Shown piece by piece: positions 1-7,665 of a stretch of DNA of 38,604 nt. The number at the start of each line of letters is the position of its first letter. Positions within the stretch are counted from its first letter, which is position 1. The stretch comes from Verrucomicrobiaceae bacterium. Its GTDB lineage: Bacteria; Verrucomicrobiota; Verrucomicrobiia; Verrucomicrobiales; V1-33. The stretch lies in the NCBI GenBank assembly GCA_027483175.1, contig JAIXVE010000107.1, positions 1-38,604 of the forward strand, read 5' to 3'. The position numbers and the translations under genes are program-made. The notes beneath the pieces were generated by a model. That model worked only from the letters and a program-made list of their open reading frames with translations, did not search any database and had not been told where the DNA came from.

Positions 1-339
1 CACGCCTGACAAGATTTCAATCACAAGATGCCCCATTCCGCACCGGAACCCATCCCTTCCACCCGCCATCCCACCACCAGCCACACTCACGCCTCCTTCA
101 TGTAAGGCCGCCCCATCACACCATCCCAATGCCCCCTCCAGCCAACATCTCCAATCCACCCCCTCACAACACACCCTATCTCAAATCCCCCGCCTCCCCC
201 TTGGCCCAAAGGGTCAACCCATACCACACTGGGACATCGCCCCAGGTAAACCCCAACAACATCATCCCGCGGCCTGTAGGGCCACCACATACCCCACCCC
301 TCCGAACCCACGCCCCGCACGCTCTCACAAATGCCCCAA

Positions 340-420
340 AGGGGACCAAATGTGATAGCCTGGGGCATGGCCCCAGGACAATCCCCCAACAAAAACCCCA
401 AGCCCTGAAAGGGCGCCATA
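340..420. repeat. Dispersed-repeat-like intergenic element with stacked hairpins
   Basis: CCTGGGGC-ATG-GCCCCAGG (359-377, perfect 8-bp arms) followed by GCCCT-GAA-AGGGC (402-414); embedded in C-rich non-coding sequence. Family assignment to PVC/Bacteroidetes-type intergenic repeats is from memory. Confidence 0.5.
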
Positions 421-470
421 ACCCTTCGACGGACATCGCCCCGCACCAAAGAGCCTCACACCGCCCCTCA

Positions 471-580
471 CCAACGTAGAACGGACTTTCCAGTCCGTTA
501 CCCCAAAAACACACGACCTCCGGCACCCGGCGGTCACTTTGCCCCTTCAGGGTGGTGCACTTTGGGTGACCGCTGCCAGG
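471..580. repeat. Copy A of a local dispersed repeat family (hairpin AACGGACT-TTCC-AGTCCGTT plus CACCCGGCGGTCACTT...GGTGGTGCACTTTGG)
   Basis: Near-identical segment recurs at 1384-1500; its right half recurs at 3612-3672. Perfect 8-bp hairpin at 480-499. Confidence 0.8.
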
Positions 581-742
581 CGCCCCCATCCGCAAAAATC
601 CCCATCAAGCCACACCCGCAAAACTAAAAACGCCTCAATCACCCAACCCCTCACCTAGCCCCGTCAGTGGAACGCCGTGCCGCCTCCATTCCATCCCTCA
701 ATCGCCCCCGCCATCACTCCGACCAGCCACCTGAGAATCAGT

Positions 743-937
743 TCATTCGTTGATCTCCGCAAGGACATCATCAAGCGACCTCGTCGCCTCCGATGCCGCA
801 GATACCCGCTCCTCGCGCAGAACCCGGAGATCCTCCAAGTCTTCCAGTGCCTCCTGGATCTGCAGAAATTCCTCGTAAGGAAGGACAACAAACTCCTTCC
901 TTCCATCCTTTTCGATGATCTGTGGGTGAATGCTCAT
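743..937 (-). CDS. Phd/YefM-like antitoxin of a type II TA module
   Basis: 64 aa, MSIHPQIIEKDGRKEFVVLPYEEFLQIQEALEDLEDLRVLREE; overlaps the toxin gene by 4 nt (ATGA). Confidence 0.8.
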   Translation of the reverse strand: MSIHPQIIEKDGRKEFVVLPYEEFLQIQEALEDLEDLRVLREERVSAASEATRSLDDVLAEINE

Positions 938-1185
938 GATCTGTAGGCTTCCTTCCGGTGGAGTATGCGATACACGATGATTTCGCCATCCGCGATCTCA
1001 AAAAGTGCCCGCCAATCGCCAGATCTCATCCGGTATTCCGGGTGATGATTGGTCAGGCGCTTCACGTCCCCGGAAAGATCCTCCTCAAGGAGCCTCAGTC
1101 GCTCAACGAGTCTCTTACGATCTTGAGAGGGCATTTCCTTCAGATCCTTCTCCGCTTTGGGTTTGAGTGTGACGCGATATCTCAC
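934..1185 (-). CDS. RelE/ParE-family toxin
   Basis: 83 aa, MRYRVTLKPKAEKDLKEMPSQDRKRLVERL...YRMRSGDWRALFEIADGEIIVYRILHRKEAY, typical RelE/ParE pattern. Confidence 0.85.
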   Translation of the reverse strand: MRYRVTLKPKAEKDLKEMPSQDRKRLVERLRLLEEDLSGDVKRLTNHHPEYRMRSGDWRALFEIADGEIIVYRILHRKEAYRS

Positions 1186-1194
1186 AAAGAAAGT

Positions 1195-1296
1195 TCATCC
1201 CTTTTTCGAGACTTCATACCTCGGTAGACGCGCCCCGTCCGCGGTGCCGTAAAGCACCACGTCATCAGGAACTGAACCGCCGCTCAGAGAATCCAT
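1195..1296 (-). CDS. Possible small ORF or gene remnant directly upstream of the toxin
   Basis: Manual translation MDSLSGGSVPDDVVLYGTADGARLPRYEVSKKG*; ends 9 nt before the toxin start; below the ORF-track cutoff. Confidence 0.3.
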   Translation of the reverse strand: MDSLSGGSVPDDVVLYGTADGARLPRYEVSKKG

Positions 1297-1383
1297 CTCC
1301 GTAGCTATACTCCACCTCACGCCGGATGTCCACGCCCAAACCCCCGCAATTCCCGGGACTGCAGCCCCCATCCGCCACCCCTC

Positions 1384-1500
1384 ACCAACGTAGAACGGAC
1401 TTTCCAGTCCGTTCCCCTAACCCAGAACCTCACACACCAACTCCGACACCCGACAGTCACTTCGCCGTCCAGAGTGGCGCACTTTGGAATGGTCAGCTGA
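1384..1500. repeat. Copy B of the dispersed repeat family
   Basis: CTCACCAACGTAGAACGGACTTTCCAGTCCGTTC with 9-bp perfect arms (1393-1414), then CACCCGACAGTCACTTCGCCGTCCAGAGTGGCGCACTTTGGAATGG. Confidence 0.8.
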
Positions 1501-1626
1501 TCGGCCCTGTTAGCCCATAACTCAAGAAATGGACCCGTTCCTCGCCCTCCCCCGCAGAGCGACTGAGTCTTCACCTTTTCCCAAAAAACCAGAAATTGCC
1601 AGCTCTATGCCGACCTGCACCATCCG

Positions 1627-1996
1627 GTGCCAAAACGGCGCCCTTCACCATTGATCGCACCAGCCACCCCGTTACCATGAGTGTGTGAACACGCTCAGCA
1701 GAAGTACCGGCGGCAAGGTGGTTCGCGACAATCTGCGTTTCCCTGAAAGCACAGCCAAACGACTCAGGGAAGCTTCGGCGATCCGTGGCCAGTCGGTCGA
1801 CGCATTCGTTCTGGAACTGGTTTCCCGGGAAGCCGACCGTGTGCTCGAAGAGGAGAAGTATTGGAACCTGTCGGTCGAAGCTGCTGAAAAGATTCAGCAG
1901 CTGCTCGCCAGGCCCCCAGCCATGAATGCAGCCGCAAAGAAAGCTGCCAAGCACCTCGCCGCACATGTCCGCATTCGACCTTGAGGTGCTGACGGA
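1627..1996 (+). repeat. Duplicated ~370-bp segment, copy 1 (carries a DUF1778 gene)
   Basis: Aligns without visible gaps to 3200-3569, including ~58 bp upstream of the CDS. Confidence 0.85.
1685..1984 (+). CDS. DUF1778 (TacA-type) antitoxin, orphan
   Basis: 99 aa, GTG start; LRFPESTAKRLREASAIRGQSVDAFVLELVSREADRVLEEEKYWNLSVEAAEKIQQLLARPPAMNAAAKKAA; no GNAT toxin downstream. Confidence 0.7.
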   Translation: MNTLSRSTGGKVVRDNLRFPESTAKRLREASAIRGQSVDAFVLELVSREADRVLEEEKYWNLSVEAAEKIQQLLARPPAMNAAAKKAAKHLAAHVRIRP

Positions 1997-2213
1997 GGTG
2001 CTTGACCGAGGGGATCCGCCGCGGCCAAAAGCTTCCCCGCGCTCAACCCGCTGCGCGCGAACTCCTGCACGACTCAATCTTCCGCCGGTGTCACGAAGGC
2101 CCGGCCCTCCGAGTCCTGCGCATGAACGTATCAAAATCCATAAACAAGGCCACAGAATCGACCGGCGGAGCTATCCGCAGACGACCCAGTGTGTCTAATC
2201 TCGAAGCTTATCA

Positions 2214-2876
2214 CTATCGAGGACCCTCTGCCGCGCACTCTGCGATGGCATTCCTTACCGCCTCCGAAGAAACCGTCGCCATCGATCCCATTGAGCAGGT
2301 TGAGTGAGAGCGGTACGAAACAGCCATATTACGGAGCGCACATCTGAGTATTTGTTTGTGATGTGAATCCATGTTTTTTACAGCCGACACCAGCAAGCAA
2401 ATCCAAGTATTCAAATACTGATTCCTGTATGGCTGAAGCGGCAGCGAAGTCTGAACCGATCTCGCGTTCTCGTTAAGATAGCTCAGGACTGCCTTTACCG
2501 ATCTCCCATTGTGCTCATATTCGGAGATTTCAGGCAAATCCGAGCAGATTAAACCGCAGACAATTTGTATGCGGAGCGCCGACAATTCGGTGCTCCCAAG
2601 CCTATCCATGCAGCCCTTAAAATCAGATGTTTCACTAGAACTTTCATCTCCAATCACGTAAAGGACTTTTGCAGCATACAGAATGCATAGCCAAACCCAC
2701 TCAATTTGATCGACTTCACCCCTGTATCTATCGATCTTCACACTGAAGGCTTTACCGTCAGGCGTGGTCGCTGTAAACGCCATGATTGCTTTAGCAGTTA
2801 GAGCTTTTGCCGCAACCCAGTACATAGCTGCCACAACCACAATCAAAAACAATAAAATACCGAAGAATACTTGCAT
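2214..2876 (-). CDS. Hypothetical membrane-anchored protein
   Basis: 220 aa, N-terminal hydrophobic helix MQVFFGILLFLIVVVAAMYWVAAKAL; no family recognised. Confidence 0.6.
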   Translation of the reverse strand: MQVFFGILLFLIVVVAAMYWVAAKALTAKAIMAFTATTPDGKAFSVKIDRYRGEVDQIEWVWLCILYAAKVLYVIGDESSSETSDFKGCMDRLGSTELSALRIQIVCGLICSDLPEISEYEHNGRSVKAVLSYLNENARSVQTSLPLQPYRNQYLNTWICLLVSAVKNMDSHHKQILRCALRNMAVSYRSHSTCSMGSMATVSSEAVRNAIAECAAEGPR

Positions 2877-3199
2877 TGGCTTTGATGAAGTTCGTTTTTC
2901 TCCAGTTTTTGGCTCTTGGCTCTAGCCTATCCGCGGAAGCGGATGGATTAAATCGTGAAATCCGGTTTTAGTCAATGATTCTTTCATCCGGATGACACCA
3001 AATAAAGAAATTTATCGCCTCCGCTCTCGCTGATGGACCCGCCGCCGCGGGTCCCGGCATCGAGGTGGTTCCTGCTGCCGCCAACTTCGAGCGGACAAAG
3101 TCCGCCTCCACTATGGTGATCGAAGACCCGGATGAGGCTGAAACCACGCCTCCCTCTAGCTCCGACGATGCCAAGTCTATGGGCGGCCTACACCAGTCA

Positions 3200-3569
3200 G
3201 TGCCTGTACGGTTCCCTTCACGGTTGATCGCAGCGGCCACCCAATTACCATGCCCGTGTGAAGACGCTCAGCAGAAATACCGGCGGCAAGGTGGTTCGCG
3301 TGAATCTGCGTTTCCCCGAAAGCTCAGTCAAACGACTCAAGGGAGCTTCGGCAATCCGTGGCCAGTCAGTCGCCGCATTCGTTCTGGAAGTGGTTTCCCG
3401 GGAAGCCGACCGCGTGCTCGAAGAGGAGAAGTATTGGAACCTGTCCGCCGAGGCCACCGAGAAGATTCAGCAGCTGCTCGCCAGCCCCCCGACCATGAAT
3501 GCGGCCGCGGAGAAAGCTGCCATCGACCTCGCCGCACACGTCCGCATTCGATCTTGAGCTGCTGACGAA
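3200..3569 (+). repeat. Duplicated ~370-bp segment, copy 2
   Basis: See 1627-1996; offset 1573 bp. Confidence 0.85.
3258..3557 (+). CDS. DUF1778 (TacA-type) antitoxin, orphan paralogue
   Basis: 99 aa, same length and nearly the same sequence as 1685-1984; GTG start. Confidence 0.7.
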   Translation: MKTLSRNTGGKVVRVNLRFPESSVKRLKGASAIRGQSVAAFVLEVVSREADRVLEEEKYWNLSAEATEKIQQLLASPPTMNAAAEKAAIDLAAHVRIRS

Positions 3570-3611
3570 CGAGCGAGCCCAAAAAGCGTTCCGCTGCGGC
3601 ATGCCTGGCGC

Positions 3612-3672
3612 ACGAACTCCCGTACCCGGCGGTCATCTCACCGTCCGCGGTGGTGCACTTTGGAGCGGAACC
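3612..3672. repeat. Copy C (partial) of the dispersed repeat family
   Basis: CGAACTCCCGTACCCGGCGGTCATCTCACCGTCCGCGGTGGTGCACTTTGGAGCGG. Confidence 0.65.
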
Positions 3673-3798
3673 ACCATCGTAGCGTGCCACCATCCGCCGG
3701 TTCACGCTTACTGCCGCAGAAATCCACCGCTGGGAAACTCCTTTCGCGGCAAGAACTTGAATGGCCTGTTGATCGGAGATGTTCAGGATGCGCCGCAT
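3672..3798 (-). pseudogene. Helix-turn-helix fragment, transposase/IS21 IstA-like N-terminus
   Basis: MRRILNISDQQAIQVLAAKGVSQRWISAAVSVNRRMVARYDGG then runs into repeat copy C. Confidence 0.45.
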
Positions 3799-3854
3799 AC
3801 CCCAACATCCCGATTCATACCGGCCCGGGCAGAGGCGCTTCGCGCTCCGGCAAC

Positions 3855-3920
3855 GGTGCACTTTGACACCTCGAAAACTGACCATCGGTGGCGCACTTTT
3901 GGTGACCGCGGACCGCGGGT
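3855..3920. repeat. Copy D (degenerate) of the dispersed repeat family
   Basis: GGTGCACTTTGACACC and GGTGGCGCACTTTTGGTGACCGCGG resemble the right end of copy A (GGTGGTGCACTTTGGGTGACCGCTGCCAGG). Confidence 0.45.
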
Positions 3921-4002
3921 GCCAGAAGGCTTTGGTGACCACCGATCACACGACCGCTGCCAGCCGCACCCGTTGCCCGCATTCATTCAGCTCCGGATCC
4001 CG

Positions 4003-4248
4003 TCATCCCGGAGTCGCCTGATTCCGCAACAGTATCAGCCCTTCAAGCTTCCGGAACCCCTCGGTCGAAAGGATCTCTTCAGGGTACAAACGGGCTGCAT
4101 CTGCCAAAAACCCAAGCAGGTCGTCGGCAAGAAGATCGAAAGGCATGACCACACTGCGGACTTCACCCCCTTCGTCAAAGGACACCGACACGAGTCGGCG
4201 ACCCGAATCCTGATCAATGTATTCTCGAATGTTGCGTGCAATGTTCAT
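4003..4248 (-). CDS. Small hypothetical protein
   Basis: 81 aa, MNIARNIREYIDQDSGRRLVSVSFDEGGEVRSVVMPFDLLADDLLGFLADAARLYPEEIL; protein-like composition. Confidence 0.55.
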   Translation of the reverse strand: MNIARNIREYIDQDSGRRLVSVSFDEGGEVRSVVMPFDLLADDLLGFLADAARLYPEEILSTEGFRKLEGLILLRNQATPG

Positions 4249-4406
4249 CTACAGATGTGAGGTGAGAGGCTTCATTGGCGAGGAGCGCCCGCTTCTGAAA
4301 TTCAATGCCAGAGTGTTTTGGGGAAGAAGAAGCCCGCCTCTCCCCCGGCCCCGAAACGCGCCAAAAACACCTTGCGGAAATCATCAGCGGCGTTTAAAAC
4401 TATGTT

Positions 4407-4901
4407 ATGCTCCAGTCTATTCCTTGGCCGGAAATGTTTATCGCATCCACAGCCCCTTGTCAAATACTTTTGGCAAGTCCACCGGAATCAATTGCAGCGC
4501 CTGCTTCCGTTTCAAAACGGGAGTCTCTACACACCACAAGGTTTTTGGCTCACGACCGAAGACTTCCGTCGGAGCCTCAAGGACTGGAAGACAGCAGACA
4601 ACACTTTGAACGGATCCTGAAACGCTATAACGACCATGTTACCACCCATCAAGTCGGCGGTGTCGTTGTGGAGGGGGCGCTAGACATTATGGATTCGACG
4701 CTCACTCTGGCCGAAGGCGGCGGCGCGGTCGCCGCGCCATTCACAAGAGGTACTTCCCTCGCTGTCAGTGGAACGGCCTATCTTTTACGCAAACAAATCG
4801 AGTACACGAAAGACGTTTACAAGGAGCAAGGCCGCGAGACTCTATCAAGACGATTAGCCCGAGACCTGAAACAGTTCCAGGCGGCAGACCCTCAATTATG
4901 A
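4407..4901 (+). CDS. Hypothetical protein (start uncertain)
   Basis: C-terminal half QHFERILKRYNDHVTTHQVGGVVVEGALDIMDSTLTLAEGGGAVAAPFTRGTSLAVSGTAYLLRKQIEYTKDVYKEQG is protein-like; N-terminal part is doubtful. Confidence 0.45.
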   Translation: MLQSIPWPEMFIASTAPCQILLASPPESIAAPASVSKRESLHTTRFLAHDRRLPSEPQGLEDSRQHFERILKRYNDHVTTHQVGGVVVEGALDIMDSTLTLAEGGGAVAAPFTRGTSLAVSGTAYLLRKQIEYTKDVYKEQGRETLSRRLARDLKQFQAADPQL

Positions 4902-5021
4902 GCTTGCACAGGTTGCACTTTCGATTACTCTCGATAAGTTCATTAAATACTTCGCCAATTACGCGATATTTACGAAACCACTCTACCGCAAATTGCTTAC
5001 GAGCAAACACGCAGCATCAAC

Positions 5022-5558
5022 ATGAAGACAACTTTTTTCTGGGATTTCATCGATTTAAGGTTCCGCGATTTGGCCTGCCTAGTCGGCGCGCTCCGAATTC
5101 TTAACAGTGCAACATTCTGCGGAATCATCGCCCTCGCGTTCTTGGCGCTCAGCACAACGGCGACCTTCGCTCAAGTTGGACTAAAGGTCGAGGAATTTGA
5201 TGCGAAAATCGGAACGCCCGTCAAGGAGCATCGCGAGAATGTCCCTGCGCCGACAAACATTTATCATAAGGATGGATTACAGCTCCAAGCTGCCCTGAAG
5301 AATGGCTCCATAACAGGATGCATTTATCACAAAATTACAGCTGTCGGTGCAGCAAAAAAACCACTTTCTGAAAGTGATATTAAACGCATCCTCGAATGGA
5401 ATGCAATCACAGCAGAAGACATGGAACTTGTCATCGAAAAGAAAGGGAAGAAGGTGTTCTCCGCGAAAGGTAAAAAGTTTTTGGTTGTCAACGACACTGT
5501 GGGTAATATGTACACCGTATTGGATTCGGCAGCAGCGGCGGAGTACTATTCCAAATAG
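5022..5558 (+). CDS. Hypothetical secreted protein
   Basis: 178 aa with hydrophobic segment ending in ATFAQVG, then soluble domain. Confidence 0.65.
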   Translation: MKTTFFWDFIDLRFRDLACLVGALRILNSATFCGIIALAFLALSTTATFAQVGLKVEEFDAKIGTPVKEHRENVPAPTNIYHKDGLQLQAALKNGSITGCIYHKITAVGAAKKPLSESDIKRILEWNAITAEDMELVIEKKGKKVFSAKGKKFLVVNDTVGNMYTVLDSAAAAEYYSK

Positions 5559-5645
5559 GGTCGATCGCCACTAATTCCGGCCACCTCACAAGGAATTCAT
5601 CTCACGTGTGCAGCGATGATTCCCACGGCTCCGCAAGACAGCTAG

Positions 5646-5833
5646 CTAGCACCACCATAGAATTCGGCTTAAACTATCACTAAACCAATCAGCGCAACCT
5701 CGATGGATCAGGTCCCAACACATTCCTGATTTATTTCCAGCATTGACCTTAGCAAGTTTCGCTGCCGCAGCTGACACATCCTCTGAGAACTTGCTGGTAG
5801 CGAACAAAAAACCGCAACCGTGTCAGCAACCAT
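5646..5833 (-). pseudogene. Frameshifted fragment of an unidentified gene
   Basis: Manual translation MVADTVAVF / FATSKFSEDVSAAAAKLAKVNAGNKSGMCWDLIHRGCADWFSDSLS across an A6 run near 5806-5811 (plus strand). Confidence 0.35.
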
Positions 5834-5903
5834 CTAATGTCCGGGAGTTTCTTGTGAAGAATCAGGAACATATTGCCTCAGAGAACCTCGATCGGTTAAA
5901 ATA

Positions 5904-6206
5904 ATGAAACCGTCTGTCACCACACTACTGCCAATTCCACTCTTGCTGCTTGCCCTAGCTCCGACGAATCCATACGCTTACTATACATTTTTGAGGATTG
6001 TCTGCTGTGGATGCTTCGGATACGCAGCATTCCTCCAGCGCAGCCAAGGTCGCAATTCATGGACATTCGCCTTTGTTGGACTTGCAGTAGTTTACAATCC
6101 AGTTTTTCGCATTCATCTGGATCGCACTTTTTGGAGCATTGTGAACATTGCGACCATAGTTTTCCTCATAGTCGCTTACAAGAACCTCCATCGCAGAGCG
6201 CCATGA
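5904..6206 (+). CDS. DUF6804-like small membrane protein
   Basis: 100 aa; YYTFLRIVCCGCFGYAAF...VVYNPVFRIHLDRTFWSIVNIATIVFLIVAY. Confidence 0.7.
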   Translation: MKPSVTTLLPIPLLLLALAPTNPYAYYTFLRIVCCGCFGYAAFLQRSQGRNSWTFAFVGLAVVYNPVFRIHLDRTFWSIVNIATIVFLIVAYKNLHRRAP

Positions 6207-6632
6207 ATCATGTTTTTCTATGCTTTTTCAAAAAGCCGAAATTTTTGATTGTCACATTCTGGCGCGCATGGGCGGAACAGGCCCTTAAACGCACCCTCGG
6301 GTCAATTTCTTGTCATACCCATCAAGCAACACGAAGTTTACACAACATTCCATCGCCAATTAGCATGGCCCTGATGGAAATCCCTCCATTGCCTGGACCG
6401 TCCACAACCGGAACTCGTCACGAGGCGAACGCAGTCCCGCTTGGATTCCTGCGAAGATTTGCACTGGTTTATTTGTGGCGGCCCTGATTTGTCCGCCGCC
6501 ACTGAAAGCGGCCTTTTCCGTCACGGCTAATGTCCAAACCCCTACCTCTGTTTTCCGTTTCATGTCTGAGCGAAACACCCTCCGGTGATGCAATGGAAAC
6601 ACGTAGTATGCCGAAATCAGACTCCGGTGATC

Positions 6633-6848
6633 TCAGCTGAATATGTACCTCAGAAGATCGATGGGCCAAATAAGAGCTCTCACGCTTGATTCCATCGACT
6701 TATCGAAAAACCAGGCAAAGAAACCGTGCTGCTGTATAAATTTCCAGCCGTGGTACGTGCCAGAAATCACGCACCCGATAGGGTAAATTACTTTAACTAG
6801 GTCAAAAAAAACCCTTCCGATCTCGCTTTCGTCTTTGTTATTAATCAT
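6633..6848 (-). CDS. Small hypothetical membrane protein
   Basis: 71 aa; coupled by ATGA overlap to an upstream truncated ORF (6845-6991). Confidence 0.5.
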   Translation of the reverse strand: MINNKDESEIGRVFFDLVKVIYPIGCVISGTYHGWKFIQQHGFFAWFFDKSMESSVRALIWPIDLLRYIFS

Positions 6849-6991
6849 TTTTTAAACCTTAAATAAGAGGGCGGTTTCGGTTGTCCAGCTCCATATTCAA
6901 TGAAAGAACCATCCCAATCATTTGATTTAATGTTGACGTCGAGCCCTCCGTTACAAATCTTCACCACACTTTTCCTCAAAATGCAAACAAT
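6845..6991 (-). pseudogene. 3' remnant of a gene truncated near the IS630 fragment
   Basis: Manual translation IVCILRKSVVKICNGGLDVNIKSNDWDGSFIEYGAGQPKPPSYLRFKK*; TGA overlaps ATG of the 6633-6848 gene. Confidence 0.5.
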
Positions 6992-7000
6992 TTATGCTGT

Positions 7001-7330
7001 AACCCGAAAGTGATGAGCTGGATCATATGGTGCAACCAGCGTCACCGCAAGCTGCACGGGGTGGTCCGCATGGCATTGCACTTCCCGCTAACCTCATCCT
7101 CATGGATGAATCTTGTCGAACGATTCTTCCGCGAACTGGCAATCGATTGCGTGCGCGATGGCAGCTTCAGAAGCGTCGGCGAGCTGGCGGCCTCGATAGA
7201 AGCCTATCTAAGGCAGCGCGATCATAACCCGAAGCGATACGTCTGGAAAGCCGAAGGAGCGGATATACTCAGGAAGTTGCACCGAGCAAAGGAATCTCTC
7301 ACCAAAGTCTGCGAATCAAAACCGTACTGA
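7001..7330 (+). mobile_element. IS630-family transposase, C-terminal remnant
   Basis: NPKVMSWIIWCNQ...LHFPLTSSSWMNLVERFFRELAIDCVRDGSFRSVGELAASIEAYLRQRDHNPKRYVWKAEGADILRKLHRAKESL matches the DDE_3 C-terminal region; N-terminal catalytic part missing. Confidence 0.9.
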
Positions 7331-7665
7331 AGACCTATTTCACGCCCGGCACATAAGATGTTTGCGAATGCTCACAGAATTCCTGCCGATTGCTCGGTGC
7401 GCAGATTCCCTGCACCGACCTCCTCGGAGTGACCCTCATGCCGAACGACCACAAGAACGGGCAGTTTCATAGCGGGCAAGGTAATGCGCCCTCCTGGCGC
7501 TTTGTCCAGAGGACCCTGAGGATCAAACCTCGGTGGGCCCTCCCCCGGAGTCTACTTTCCACCATTCCTCCACGACAGAAGATAACGGGCACGTAACCCC
7601 AGTTCGTGATCCGCCGTTTCACGAGCCAATGCCGCAGATTCCTCCGCAAACGCACAGCCCCCCCC

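Noticed and set aside
87-595. Overlapping ORFs on both strands at the left end
   Set aside because: Fall in C-rich repeat DNA; translations are those of hairpin repeats (e.g. TDWKVRSTLVRGG, GLESPFYVGEG), not proteins.
1984-2060. Degenerate GNAT toxin after DUF1778 copy 1 (MSAFDLEVLTEVLDR)
   Set aside because: Too short and diverged to support; frame does not continue into an acetyltransferase.
1571-2134. 187-aa minus ORF opposite the DUF1778 gene
   Set aside because: Overlaps the conserved duplicated DUF1778 frame; no family resemblance.
2968-3240. Possible coding region KKFIASALADGPAAAGPGIEVVPAAANFERTKSASTMVIEDPDEAE on the plus strand
   Set aside because: Protein-like composition but no clear start, no recognised family and it runs into the duplicated antitoxin upstream region; left uncalled.
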